DNA of 64,000 nucleotides. Origin: Tetraselmis striata (taxonomy: Eukaryota; Chlorophyta; Chlorodendrophyceae; Chlorodendrales; Chlorodendraceae). Both the position numbers and the translations under genes were made by a program. The notes beneath the pieces were generated by a model, which was given only the letters and a program-made list of their open reading frames with translations, was not told where the DNA came from and did no database searches. Of the stretch, positions 35,652 through 48,548 are shown one piece after another; position 1 is the stretch's first letter; each line of letters opens with the position of its first letter. The stretch is taken from NCBI GenBank assembly GCA_006384855.1, contig VCJN01002164.1, positions 1 through 64,000 of the forward strand, written 5' to 3'.

Positions 35652-36089
35652 GATTTCCGATATCGCCTTCTGCTGCTAGCTCATGTAATGAGTACCAACC
35701 AGTACCAAAGTATTATTACCCATCACGTTCTCGCCGGCAGCCGTACCGGTACGGGGTAGTACAGGGAGCAACAGTCCCTACGAGAGAGAGAGTTATAATA
35801 ACTATATATGTACAGCATAAGTACAGGATGTGGATACAGATGTAGAGATGTAGATACATGCTGTATTAGAAACAGATATGTATACAGATACATACATTCA
35901 CGTATCATGTATTTAGATGATACTTATGTGATAATATAATAATGTCATATGTGATTAAAGACTTTTAAAACATATAAGTCGCTACCAGGTAATGTCGTAA
36001 AGCCGCAGCAGCGGCAGTTCTGCAAGTAGCGCGTGCGCGCGAAGTACTAATTACACGAGCTAGCGCAGCAGAAGGCGATATCGGAAATC
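35652..36089. mobile_element. MITE-like element with inverted ends of about 45 bp
   Basis: The left arm (35652-35697) and right arm (36043-36089) are inverted copies sharing GATTTCCGATATCGCCTTCT, GCTGC, TAGCTC and GTAATNAGTAC, with a two-base indel and few mismatches. The interior is AT-rich and non-coding. The size (about 440 bp), inverted ends and lack of a gene fit a miniature inverted-repeat transposable element. A clean target duplication could not be fixed. It sits about 300 bases upstream of the receptor guanylate cyclase gene. Confidence 0.65.
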
Positions 36090-36401
36090 GCGAAGTACTG
36101 TAATATAATATTACGACCGACGAGATGAGGTCGTCATATGCTGCTGTTTAAACTCGGAGCGTATAAATACGAGGCGCGGTAGTACCAGAGGTAACCCCGG
36201 CAACTATAGGTAGTAGGTACCGAGGCGGTGCAGTGAGGTTTCGGTACGACCGCCCTCAGGTTCCGCGTTCACTTCCATCACACCTACCTACCTCAGCCAC
36301 CGCAGCCACCCGCCCCTATCGCTGCGCCCTGAGCTTTCCAGGATTGCCGCTGCTCGACGCTTACAGCTCTCTTATCTCGAAGAGGGGGCGGAAGGGGAGC
36401 C

Positions 36402-39400
36402 ATGACATCCTTGTCCTGCTTGGCAGGCAGTCGGCGGTCGGCAGCGCCTTATGCTGCAGCACTACTCGCCGCCTGCTTGTGGATGCACGTGACCGCCGCA
36501 CCGCCGGGGCCACCTGGCTGCAGTCTACTCCCCGACACCGTGGAATGGTGCGGGGACATGATGCCGGAGCTCTGTGACGATGAAGGCGCCGTGGGCCGCG
36601 CTATACGGGGAGCCTGTCCGACCACCTGCATGACCTGCATGGTAAGCAGCCATGCGATGGCTCTCCACACGGCCGTCGAGCGCATGCGCCGGGAGTTTTA
36701 TTTTTCGTGGGAGGGGGCTCGCGGTCCATCATGCTATTTCGCTCGGTGATGGATTGAACAGGATCGTACGAAACCTTCGTGTGCGACCCAGTAGTGCTAG
36801 CAGTGCTACATCATACATGGCACCAGTACGGCTGAACCGCCTCGGGGTATGACGGACGAGCTGGCTGGACGTCTTGTGTGCCTTCGGGTGGAGGGGAGGG
36901 AGGGTGTGCTGCGGCCATCTCTCCTGGCGGGCGGGCGCGGGCGCTGCTGCAGCCTGCAAACCCCGCCAAGCATATGCAGGCTGTGTCCGTCCGCGACTCT
37001 GGGGTTTTGTACTCGTGTGGTACATTAGGTAGGACTTATTCTAGATTCCGCTCTGCCTCGTCCCCTAGCCCTCGCGCCAACCTCGCGCATATTTCGCATT
37101 TTCGCACGTTCTCAACCGCAGGGTCCGCAGTCACACGATGGTCCCGCCTGTGCGAGCGGCACTACAAATCAATTGAACTGAATGATTGAATTGAAATGAA
37201 TTGCGTTGCCGAGAAGCGAACTCGTGCCTCGTGGCTGTAGGTTAGAAATTAAAAAAACTCATGGCGCGGTTCTGTCGCTTCCGGTAGGCGGGCGGCGAGG
37301 CGCTCGACAACGAGTTGGCGAGAGGCGGCACCATCGAGTATCGCACCGGATATGTGCTGCCGGATCCGCGGCTGGAGGGCACCGCGGACTCCATACAGAA
37401 GGGGTGGGATATGTGGCTGCAGCGCTCCGGCGCGCTGACGACGGGCATCCCGGTAGGCGCCGGGTGGATGCGTATCAACCACACCTCAATCGTCGTCACG
37501 GACAAGCCCGACTGCGACGCCTACTACCGCGCGGCGCAGGAGCTCATCCACGTGTACAATGTATGCATCGCCACCCGCTGCGGACCCAATCACATGTACG
37601 CAAAATACTGACGGCTATCATACTATTCGTCCGGAGCTTGTTTCGATGGTTGGCCACTTAGAGGTTGTGCCCCTGTTTGTGTCCGCGCAGATTCAAGCCG
37701 CCGTGATTGTGCACCACAACTGCAAGACAAACCTCTCGATGGCCTACAAGGAGGCCGGGGTTGTCCACTTTGTCCAAAGTGGCACCCCAATGGTGACAGA
37801 CGATGGACGGCCTTACGTTAACAAATACTCCTGGTGTGATACCCTACTGGCAGTCTGGCTCTCTTCCCACAGCTGAGCCGGTACATGTGCATGCCATGCC
37901 CTTTCTGTAGTAGGCAGTGCATGCGCAATCTCATCTGATTGGGCAACGGCGGTGCAGGTATGTGCATCTTGACTCAAATGAGTACCCCAGACTCTTCCTG
38001 AAGAAAATGCGGTTCAATGGCGCGACAAAAGTGGCTCTTGTTTGGTGGAAGGGCCACGCCTGGACAAGCAGCTCGTCACAGTACGCGCCCGGTGCCCGCC
38101 ATGCAGGCCTGCAGCAGCATTGCGGCTCCTGCCATTCATTTGCTCTCTTGCTGTCGACGCCCTTACCCCTCACCTTGCCAGGCACATCATCGACAACACA
38201 CTGCAGAGCATGGACATGGAGGTGGTGTACAGCCATGGCTGGGAGGGTGATCAAGGCGGCGGCCAGCTGTCGGCGGCCACTGATCCAACGAAGTATGAAG
38301 AAGCGTACAACACAACGGTTTGGGATGAAATGCTCCAGGTATATACCGCCATGTTTCATTGGATTGGCTGTTAAATATTGGCCGACATAGACAATGTTAC
38401 CATTAATGTATATATAGTGTTACATTATATGTGTATATCACACCTCCGCCATAGACGCTTCCGGGATGTTAATCAAGGCTAAGTTAAGTTGTATCCGGCG
38501 TGTTCTTATATATATACATATATATAAATATACACACACACACACATATATATATGTATACGTATATATATACACACATAAGTATGTATATATGTATATA
38601 TTTATAATGATAATGCTAATTATACATATACAGACAAAGTATTAATAAATTCATGTACATATATAGTTATATATACATACAAACATAATAGATATATGTA
38701 TATATATAACCATGGTAATATATACTTATCGGAAATTGTCGATCCCAAGCCGCATCACAAGAATACGCGCCTTGATGGATTAGGTTTGCGCCCCGCCATG
38801 TCATTGAATATTGCGCCAAGCTGTAGAACGATGATACCATTTTGTTAGCCCCCCGCCAATGCGGAAAATACTGCGGTGGGGCTGCTAGACTGCCGGGGCC
38901 ATCTGCCCTTGCGCTGTGCTGATGTTTAAACTGCCGAGTTTCTGCGTTTGTGCTGCTTCCGCACAGGGCGCCGCCGCCTCGGGCGCGGACGTGCTGGTTG
39001 GCTACAGCATTGGCGAGGCCGCATCCATCATGCGCCGCATGAAGGCGCTCGGCATCAGCTTCAAGGGCGTCTACTTCACCGTTGGCCCGACCCGTGCCGA
39101 ATGGGGGCAGATGATGGGCGCCGACGGCGACCTGGTCGTGTCGCCCGCTCAGTGGGACGCCGACCTTATCGCCCCGTGCTTCATGTTTGGCAGTGCGCGG
39201 CAGTACTCTGTGGAGTACGAAGAGCGCTACGGCGTCCCCGTCGACTACACAGCAGCGACGTCAACGGCGGCCGGTCTATTCCTGCAGCTGGGCATTCAGG
39301 TACGGAGGGCGGTTACTTTCGCGCCTATGCGGAACATTGAGGGCCATTTGTCACCGATTTGTCCATGCGCCATTTCTCGGAAACTCGCTGCATGCACGAC

Positions 39401-42400
39401 AGTGTGCACCTGCATACTCCGAGCGACAGAACGTACCTTGGCACTGGGCCAGCCAGTCCTGTCGCCACCCTGCAGCATTGCCCACCTGCTAGTTAGCATG
39501 TCTGAGCATTCTGCCTCGGCTGCCTCGGCGCACGCTCGATCGTCTTACTTACTCCTCCCCCCCCCCCCCCCCCCCCTCCACCCACCCGCCAACTCCCGGT
39601 TGCGCCACGTGGGCACACGGCAGGCATACCGCTCGGTGTCCCCGGACCTCATCATCGCCGGGCTGCAGACAATGTCGAACGACACCATGTTTGGCCGCGT
39701 AAAGTTTTCCTTGGGCCAACGCAACGTCGGGCGGAGTCCGGTCGGACTGCAGCGACTGGCGAGCGCCCCCCCCCCCCCCCCCCCTCCCTTTGGCTGCTCT
39801 GTCTGCTGCGGCACTGTTACCATGCTCCGCCTCGCATGCCAGGAGGGGAGCTTCACGCTGCATTCACTGACGAGCCGCCGCTACACCCTTCAGGGCACAC
39901 AGCTAAAGCTGACGCTGCCAGAGGAGCTTGCCACGGACCCGTTGGCCATGTTTGTGGACTGGGAATGCCGCGTACTGCTGGATGACACCAACCCGCGCGT
40001 CTGCTCCAACGCCGAGCTCGACGTCGCGGCGGCGTGCATGGAGAAATACCCGGAGCTGGCCACCGCCGCCTGCGAGAACCGCGTGCGGACCACGGCGCGC
40101 CAAGCGGCCGCCCGGCGCTTGCTGTCCTGGAGCCTGCCGGTGGCGCTGCTGCTGGCGGCGGCGCTGGTGACGGCCGCGGTGCTCGTCGCCCGGCGATGGC
40201 GCGCCCGGCTGCTGATGGGCTCTATTGCCATCCCGTTTGGGGAGCTCCACCTCCTGGATGTGGACGGCGCCGGGAGTATCCATACCGCGTTCAACGCGCT
40301 CGCCATCCTCACCAGCGACGGCGTCTCCCACTCGCTCAAGTACGCCGAGTGGCGCGGCAGTAAGGTATGGCGCCCACGCGGAGAATCACGCCCCGCGCAG
40401 GGCCGTTTCCATGTGCTTGCCAGCGGACGGGGCAAGAGGCACGTGGCCAGGCCCCATGTCCAGGACTAGACAGCAACAGGCAGCACAGACCATGCAGCCC
40501 AACCCGTCCCCAGCTGCTCCGTGTGCGGTGGCTGACTCGGCGCCGTGCGGTTGGCTTGCCAGGTGGTGCTGCGGCCCATCCATGAGAGGCGCGCTCGTAG
40601 CTACACGGGCGCCCGGCGCACGCGTAGCTTCACGGCCCCCCTGTCCTCGCCCACGCCGTGGCGCCGCCGGATCACGCTGGGAACCAGCGGTGTCCCGCGT
40701 TCCAGCAGCTTCCTGCGCAGGATGCTGGAGGATCCCTCTGGCGCCCCTGCCAGCCCTGGCGTTGGGGTCCAGGACCTGTCACCAGCCCCCAGCCCGCTGA
40801 GCAGCGCAGGCAAGCCCGGCCTGCGGGCCGCGGGGGGCAACAAGGTGCAGCCCAGCCCTGGGTCCTCTGCTCGAAAGGCCGCCTGGGATGACTGCAGCGT
40901 GGCGGAGGTGTCGGTCGCCGCGCCGACATCGGCGCCCCACAGCGTCATCGAAATCCCGCCCACACCCGGCACCGCCCGCGAGGCTGGCTGCTGCGGCGCC
41001 CTTGCCGCCCAGATGTCCTTGGCCAAGGTGTGCCAGCCGTGACCCCCCCCCCTCCCCCACCCACCCTCTGCCCCAACCTGTGCATGCGGTGGTGCCATCA
41101 ACAATAAAGCAAACAACAGATACCTTATTTGACGACCTCACCGTTGCCGTGACACTTCGGGGCCGCGGGTCCGCACAAAGCTAAACGTGCATTTCTGTTT
41201 GAAATTATCATGCGGTGCAGGATTGATGCACGATTCCGCGTGAGGCACAAGGCATGAATAAGGAATAAACGAGTAAAAGACGCGTGCGCATACTGGTAAA
41301 ACTAGACGCGTAGTCAACGCGTATATATGCTGGTAAGTGTATTATCCAGCGCGTATGGTGGGGGTATATAGTGCAGACATGAAGGGTTATGTAATCCTTA
41401 CGATCGCGTCCAAACAGTCTGTTCCGATGGAGCTCTAGGAATAATAAGAAGAAACCATAATGATACCGGAATAGAATATATTAGGAAATGAAACGCTCAA
41501 AGGGTGGCAGCACACGGCCCGGCGCCGCCGTTTCAATTTTGTGTTACCTACACGCTAGTAATCCTGACACTGTGTCTAAGAACCAATCGGAGCTCAAATG
41601 TATACGAAACTATAACAAAAGTTCTTATAGGTGTCAAGCTTCCTTCTCTTTGAGAGGGCGTGAAACCAATGATGTATTGCAGCGCGGGTACAGGCCAATG
41701 TATGCCCCATGTTGCGGCATTGGCGGCACAGGGTTTGGTGCTGACTGCCATGCGCCGGTGGCCGCCCGTCCATTTTTCCTGCGCAGATCCGCAGCAACGA
41801 GGTGTTCCTCCCCGGAAACGTCCGGGCCGCGACCTCCCTGCGCCACCCCAACCTGGTGGCCATGCTGGGCACCACGTACGACAAGGCGAGCGGCGAGGAG
41901 TACCTGGTGATGGAGCCTGTGGCGCTCGGCTCCCTGCTGGACATCATTAAGGACACCAACGCCGGCCTCAACGTGCACGACCCCGCGCAGCTGGTGCACA
42001 TCCTCATCGACATCGTGGCCGGCGTGCAGTACCTGCACTACGCGAAGGAGCCGATCGTGCACTGCGACATCCGCGTGAAGAACGTGCTGCTGGACGAGAA
42101 GCTGACCGCCAAGGTCGGGCCCTGCATCCACACGGGCCTCCTCAGTCCCAATTCATGGGCGGTGATAATGTACATGTCCATCACGGGGCCAGAACCTTGC
42201 GTTTCTTTCGCCACTGTCGATGCTGCGTAACTTTGACTTCACTCACAAATAGGGGTGTGTTACTCTGACACGTGGTGAATCAGTCGCGTACACGTGTCTT
42301 ATTCCTATGGGACCCCGCTCTCATTTCAAAATGATCGCACGGCTGCAGGATGACAAACCACATCAAGAATTGTAACAGTGAAACTAGGAACTGCCCGGGG

Positions 42401-43123
42401 GTCCAGCATTCCATTGTGGTAGTTCTACCCATTATCGTGCTGCCTGCAGAAAGTAAAGCTCTGTGTGTGGGTTTGTGTGAGTGGTGGAAAGATGGTAGGA
42501 TAGGAGGGAAGGCTTCGGAGGGATGCGGGCTTGTGCACGGCATTAGATTCATCCCGGGGGGGGGGGGGGGGGGGGTTGATGCCTTGGGTGCAGTGACTAT
42601 TTGACTAACACCGCCGCCGGTGCAGGTGCGCACGGACGTGCTGCCCGCTTCCCTCATGGACAACGGAAGCGTCTCGGGCATGCCTGTGACGAAGCTGGCG
42701 AGTACACCCGCCGGGGACCCCGCGGTGCAGAGCGACCGCACCGCGTGGATGGCGCCCGAGCTGCTGCGTGGAGGGCTACCCACCTGCAAGTCGGACGTCT
42801 ACGCGCTCGGCATGACGATGTGGGAGGTGTTTTCGCGCAAGTCGCCCTACGAGGAGGAGGGCGCCCCCTGCCCGTTGATGCTTTCGACCGAGCTGGCGAA
42901 TCGCATCATGCTTGCCGGCCTGCGCCCGCAGATGCCGGCGGACTTGCCCCCCGGCCTTGCCGACATCATCGAGAGATGCTGGAGGGAAGTGCGACTCCCC
43001 CCCCACTCCCCCCCCCCCCCCCCCCCCTGAAATGGCTCATTCGGTTAGCATTTAATACACCGTCAGAGATTCCTTGCCATATGCGTCGTCTATTAGGAAT
43101 GCCAATTCCACATTTGAAATATA

Positions 43124-43159
<36 letters not shown>

Positions 43160-45298
43160 TCTCGATCCCTCTTCAATAACATGAATATACAGCGAACCCG
43201 CCTTGCGGTTTCGGTATTTACCATTTTGGTTATGCATGGCACTTTACATCTTTGCAAGTATATCAATGCGTACATGGAAGTTTACGAGTACTGGTGCCGG
43301 TGCCGGCGTGCCGGTAGTGTTGCGCTAATCAAGGGTGCTAAATGCCTTAAGTCTGGGTTAATATGAAACGCCTTGCTCACCCGGCTCGTTCGCATTCCCT
43401 TTGCTGATATCGCGTGCGGCACCAGGACCCGAGCAAGCGCCCGACTCTGCGAGAGGTCGCGTCCGACATGAGGAAGATACAGGCCAAGACGCCCGTCAAA
43501 CCGCTGCGCGAGTCGCTGAGAGAGAGCCAGAGCCTGCTGCACCAGATGCTGCCCCCGCACGTGGCTGAGGCGCTCCGCGAGGGGCGGAAGGTCGGGAGCC
43601 GCGGGGCCACCCTCATTCTCGCAGCGGCCGCGTGCCGCCACCCGCATCAACCCCGTCTGATTCCCGTGTCCGCTGCTTGCCCGCAGGTCGAGCCTGAGTA
43701 CTTCAAGGCGGTGACGATCTTCTTCAGCGACATCGTTGGCTTCACGGACATATCGTCGTCCATGGGCCCGACCAAGGTGATGTCGATGCTGGACCGGCTG
43801 TACCAGGAGCTGGACAACATCACCCGAAAGTACGGCCTCTTCAAGGTCGAGACCATCGGCGACGCATAGTACGACCCCCCCCCCCCCCACCCAGAATGAA
43901 CAGGTGTCGAATTTCGCGCTTGCGCGTATGCAATGTCGAATCCCCCTTCACGCCGGCCCTATGCACTCGTATGCACGCCGACACGCGGCACTGACTCGAC
44001 CGCCCCGCTTCCTCCCCCCGCCCCGCAGCATGTGCGTCGGCGGGCTCCCGGAGCCGCAGGACAACCACACCGCGCGCGTGGCGCGCTTCGCTCTTGACGC
44101 GGTGCGCGCCGCCAACGGCGTGCTCATCGACGAGGAAAATCCGGACGCCGGCTACGTGCAGATCCGCGCGGGGTTCCACTCCGGCCCCGTGGTCGCCAGC
44201 GTGGTGGGGGACCTCAACCCGCGGTACTGTCTGTTTGGCGACTCCGTGAACACTGCCTCGCGCATGGGTGAGTGCCGCCCGTGCCCTCGATGCCCGGATG
44301 ATGCGACATGTGGGAGGAGATGTCTATATATACAAGTATCTAGGCGCGTGCTCATATCACGCCCTTTCGGCGAAGCTAATGAATGGTAGCGATAATACTA
44401 TTTTCACCACCGAGATTCATCTTGTTCACCATCTTGTTCACCATCTCACATCACAACAATTGTGATGTCGTTATAAGTATGCGATGACACTATGTACAAA
44501 CAAACGGGTTATATATTGCCACGGGAGATAACACGGTTACATATAGTGGCCAAGCCACGACTCGATGTTGGCCGTGTAGTACTCCCCGGACGACCGAGTC
44601 GGCGGTGCCGTAGCGTTTAACTGGTCGCAAACATCACAAATCGCCGAGCACCATTGAGTCGGAAATACATGATGTGTTGGGTGTTGTTGCGGCGAATTCA
44701 CGGACTCGTTCTCGGAATTCTCTGACCCGATTATTCGTGAATAATATGGGCTATTGTTTTATAGCAAGGGGATCAACACACACAGCAAAGATATGGCAGA
44801 CTAGCTGCGTAGTTAGTGGCTGACTGCGCCGAACCATTGGCTGTGCGGCGCCGCAGAGAGCAACTCGCGGCGGAACAAGATCAACCTGAGCGCCAGCGCG
44901 TGGGAGTGCTTGCAGGAGCAGGCCCCGGCGACCTTCAAGTATGCCAAGCGCGGGGAGCTCAACATCAAGGGGAAGGGCTTCATGCAGGTGCGCGCGGCCG
45001 GCAGTGGGCCGGAACGCCGCGGCGCTGTCCTCCCGACACGACTGATACATACGACAAATCCCACCGGCGTCAATAGTGGCGTGCCACGTCTGGGCCTACG
45101 CCTGCCCAGCTACGATATCACTGCTCTCAGCGACGATGCGTGGACACCGCCACTAATACCCCGGCCTCCACCTAAAGCACCAAATGATAACATGCCGTAT
45201 AGCTGCCATGTTTTGCGATCGCCTTACCATACGGGAACCACGCTCGGGGTTGATCGCTTCATGAACCCCCCCCCCCCCCCCCACCCCCCCCCCAGCAC

Positions 45299-45353
<55 letters not shown>

Positions 45354-45949
45354 GTGAGCGGGCAACAAACAGAGAAAAGCTAAATGTATCCGGAAATTGT
45401 TCATAAAACACCAGTTGCAGCGCTCCACGGGCTGAATCTCCGGTTAGCCGGATGTTGTGTGGCAATTGTGTGGATGTTGTTGTTTCCTGTCCGATGCGAA
45501 ACAAGGAGGAAACCCCCCATATAGTTTGAAATGCATGTGTAAAGTTTGCGGGTATTGCGGCTCGTCGTTGCTGGGAAACATTTCCCTGTTTGTTCATCTA
45601 GTAACCCATGGATCCAGTCACATGGGCTTCTGCAGAGGCAACACGCTGACCCCCCCCCCTCCCCGCCCCCATGCCATCGCCCCCCTCGGCGCAGTGCTAC
45701 TTCCTTCTGGACAGGGCGGAGGGCAATGTCGGGTCCGAGGAGCAGAGCGATAAGAGCTTCAGCTTCGGCGCGCAGCCGGCCGGCCCGCGCAGCCACCGGA
45801 TCTCCAGCTCGGGCGACACCGTCTTCCCTGCCGCGGGCGCGGATACAGAGGACACCGCGACGTCCGGCCCGCCCGCGCCCGGCGCGTCGTCGGGCCCGGA
45901 GCTCGTGCGCAGCCTGTCGAGTGAGATGGAATCTGTTTCAGTGGGCTGA
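36402..45949 (+). CDS. Receptor-type guanylate cyclase: binding-protein ectodomain, TM, kinase-like domain, cyclase
   Basis: Sixteen exons join in phase to 1339 codons: 36402-36641, 37288-37560, 37691-37833, 37958-38080, 38182-38338, 38967-39299, 39624-39725, 39843-40364, 40563-41027, 41787-42113, 42626-42988, 43426-43590, 43687-43868, 44029-44267, 44857-44987, 45695-45949. A signal peptide and a short Cys-rich ShK-like segment are followed by an ectodomain resembling type-1 periplasmic binding/ANF-receptor folds (residues about 90-540). One TM segment lies near 552-574. The kinase-like domain has GTTYDKASGEEYLVMEP, HCDIRVKNVLL near 878 and WMAPELLRGG, but no clear DFG and no VAIK lysine. The class III cyclase has FFSDIVGFT (metal Asp1086), VETIGDA (Glu1126, Asp1130) and YCLFGDSVNTASRM (Cys1199, Asn1206, Arg1210). 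Glu1126 plus Cys1199 is the guanine-specific pair, so the product should be cGMP. TGTAA occurs at 46077 and 46110. Confidence 0.9.
38505..38720. repeat. TA/CA-rich simple repeat in a cyclase intron
   Basis: Imperfect TATATA, CACACA and TATGTA runs fill part of the long intron between exons 5 and 6 of the guanylate cyclase gene. There are no coding features. Confidence 0.85.
43128..43163. repeat. (CT)n microsatellite in a cyclase intron
   Basis: About 16 CT units lie in the intron between exons 11 and 12 of the guanylate cyclase gene. Confidence 0.95.
45264..45352. repeat. C homopolymer followed by a (CA)n microsatellite in a cyclase intron
   Basis: Interrupted C runs (45267-45293) are followed by about 25 CA units (45303-45352) in the intron between exons 15 and 16. 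Frames across it are artefacts. Confidence 0.95.
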
Positions 45950-47474
45950 GCAGCTGGCGTTGGCTCCATCATTGCCGGAAAGGCATTGTCGTCGCATGGA
46001 GATAATTATGCACCTTGTTACTGTAGTGTTGCCCTCGTCAAGTTTGACGGAAGGGCGCACATATGCCTTGAAACTATGTAATAGCATGTGATGCCTGTAT
46101 TTGACTGACTGTAATTACAAGAAAAATGAAACCATGCCCTTGCCGCTGCATGTTCTTATCGCCGAACATAGGGAGGGGTCCACCCGTCGCCAGTGTTTGC
46201 CTCCATTATACCGCCGCGGACATTTGCAGCAGCACGCGTGCGTTGTCTTGGGCGGTTTGTGGAAGAATGCTTGTGCAAGTCATCCTGCTTCAGGTAGCTC
46301 CCTGGCTGTACGGATGGCAGCGCGTGATGGCTGCAGCGTGTGACGACGAAAAGCAGATGCAGGCGATGACATAATGGCCGAGGACGATGATGTGCGCAAC
46401 GATCTGGCGAAACAGTCGGTGCCAACAGCGCAAAGCAACCGACGAAGTCAAGCAACCCAACAGTATTGTAGTTTGGGGGTTGTGGTTCCCATGTACCACT
46501 GTCTGGCTGCGGAGGCTAACAGCTCAAAGACGGGCGGATGGATATCCATAAAATGCATGGCGGTCCTGCTTGCCCGCGCTGCTTGCCTTTGGCGGGCGCA
46601 AGGATATAACTGGGGTCGTCGATCGACCTGCGAGTCGCCGTTCGCTGACTGATGCCACACTGCTACCGCCGGGGCACCGTACGAGCACGGAAGCCGAAGC
46701 ACGACATCATCCTCAGGGATATAGTGGCAGCGACAGAGGTTCACACGGCGGTCTGCCGGTAGCGAGTGTGGAGAAGGCACGCGCACACGGCTGTTGCTGT
46801 TTCCGGGCAAGAGGATGCATTCCGTATCTGATATGAACATGCCGTAGTCACCTCGACGGTAGGCAAGCGGGTCCGAAGGCCAGCGGGTGCCGACCTCCCG
46901 CCGCGTGTTGTCCGACGGTGGAGGAACACAAACGTAAGCCAGTGGAAGGGTCCCTCCCACGACTGGGCCGGTCGTGGAGTCGGCCAGTGGAGTCTTGTTT
47001 CAGGTCTGATCTGGCCGGAGCTTGTTTGACCATTCGCCCGTCCCTAGTCACTGCCAGTAAGTCCATGCGCGCACTGTTGTCCTCGCATGGGCCTTACTGC
47101 AGTATTGGGCCCGGCTGAAAGCGGCTTTTTAAAATGAAACACGTACTGGACAGAGTCACATACCCGCCCGTGCGGAACAGGCCTCATCCACGGTTGCCAG
47201 AATTTGAAATTGCAGGACGTGGGAAACAGGCGGTATTAGCGGGGTGTACGAGACGGGCAACCTGACATAAGGGCAGTTGTTACGTGCTGAATAGGCGTTG
47301 CCGAAAAGTGCCCTGACGTCTGTATGCCGCGGAAGAACCCACTGCTCGCTTCAAGGCCCTACCCGTTGCACCGACCTCTCGTTGCATAGCACCCATGGTC
47401 GCGGAATGGCCAAAGAACTAAAGCACAGATAGGCAGGCAGTAATAGGCTGGGCTGTGATGTTTTCCGGAGAGGT
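45950..47474. other. Intergenic stretch between the cyclase and H2A genes
   Basis: TGTAA at 46077-46081 and 46110-46114 are likely poly(A) signals for the cyclase transcript. A minus-strand frame of 170 codons (46448-46960) begins with GTG only and resembles no family; I do not call it a gene. Nothing else stands out. Confidence 0.4.
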
Positions 47475-47489
47475 GGTGTTAATAACACC
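47475..47489 (-). terminator. Histone 3' stem-loop of the H2A gene
   Basis: On the coding strand it reads GGTGTTATTAACACC, a 6-bp stem with a 3-base loop, 79 bases past the H2A stop. It is flanked by AACT upstream and by ACCTCTCCGGAAAA downstream, matching the flanks of the H2B stem-loop. Replication-type histone mRNAs end in such a hairpin instead of a poly(A) tail. Confidence 0.88.
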
Positions 47490-47568
47490 AGTTTTTTTGG
47501 TTTGAGTAGTGGTCTGAGGGCACCAGGTAGGAAGCCGAGAGCCTAAGCCGAGAGCCTAACCCGAGAGC

Positions 47569-47943
47569 TTAGGCCTTCTTCTCGGACTTCTTGGGCAGCA
47601 GCACGCTGTGAATGTTGGGCAGCACACCGCCAGCAGCGATGGTCACGTTGCCGAGCAGCTTGGACAGCTCCTCGTCGTTGCGCACGGCCAGCTGGATGTG
47701 ACGGGGCACGATGCGGTTCTTCTTGTTGTCGCGGGCGGCGTTGCCAGCCAGCTCCAGGACCTCAGCGGTAAGGTACTCAAGGACGGCGGCGAGGTACACG
47801 GGGGCGCCGGCACCCACACGAGTGGCGTACTTGCCCTTCTTCAGGTAGCGGGCCACGCGGCCAACGGGGAACTGTAGGCCGGCCTTGGCGGAGCGGCTGA
47901 CGGCCTTCTTGCCGGGGGCGCGACCCTTTCCCTTTCCAGACAT
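47569..47943 (-). CDS. Histone H2A
   Basis: A single exon of 124 codons begins [20 protein letters not shown], the standard basic tail. The whole histone fold is present: [20 protein letters not shown], the acidic-patch region [19 protein letters not shown], the docking domain and [17 protein letters not shown] at the end. There is no C-terminal SQE/D-Phi motif, so it is a canonical H2A rather than H2A.X, and it lacks H2A.Z features. It has no introns, unlike every other gene in the window, which is typical of S-phase histone genes. It is divergent to H2B with 605 bp between the start codons and ends in a histone stem-loop, so expression is presumably coupled to DNA replication. Confidence 0.98.
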   Translation of the reverse strand: MSGKGKGRAPGKKAVSRSAKAGLQFPVGRVARYLKKGKYATRVGAGAPVYLAAVLEYLTAEVLELAGNAARDNKKNRIVPRHIQLAVRNDEELSKLLGNVTIAAGGVLPNIHSVLLPKKSEKKA

Positions 47944-48548
47944 GGTTGCGAGGCGGTGGTAGGTGAGGGTGTATTTGGGGAGTAGGAGACTGTTGGAGAC
48001 ACTTGAAGGCTATGCTTCTTCCGGCTCTGCGCCCGATGCTTTGTACCTCGCGCGATCCTGACACGGTCGCCCAGAGCCCACAGCGGCGAGCGTGGGAAGA
48101 CTTTCCCGCTCGCGGAGGGCCAAGTCAAAGGCGAGACCTGTCGCCGGAATCAACTTCATCACCGTCGATATAGTGGAGAACTGGATCATGCGGGTATTTC
48201 TTGCATCCAACGGTGTGCGGGAGTTCGCTAGATCTAACGGCGCTCCAGACCAGGAACCGCCCGCCGAACGATCTACGGTTAAATTTAAAAGATATAATAT
48301 ACTGTGTGTGACCATGATCCCATTATCAACATTTTGCGCCCTCTGATTGGTCGGCGGTATTCGATCTCGGGCTCCTCCACGGGGCTCGGGGCTTGTCCTC
48401 GCTAAGTTTTGAATCCGTCGAACTCGCTGCCAGAGGGAAGACCGGGCGAGACATAAAACGTCAGCGCCACTCGAGAGAATCTCAAAGCGATCCCTGACCA
48501 ACCTACCAACATACCACTCGTCACTCCTCTCACACTCCGCATCTCGAA
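47944..48548. promoter_or_regulatory. Shared divergent promoter of H2A and H2B
   Basis: The 605 bp between the two start codons must hold both promoters. An inverted CCAAT box (ATTGG at 48346-48350) and a TATA-like CATAAAACG about 95 bases upstream of the H2B start can be seen, with an AT-rich centre near 48280-48305. Near-identical words GCGATCCTGAC (about 48052) and GCGATCCCTGAC (about 48486) lie towards each gene. Which of these act is inferred, not shown. Confidence 0.7.

Noticed and set aside
46448-46960. 170-codon minus-strand frame
   Set aside because: It has no ATG start, no family resemblance and no splice context tying it to a neighbour.
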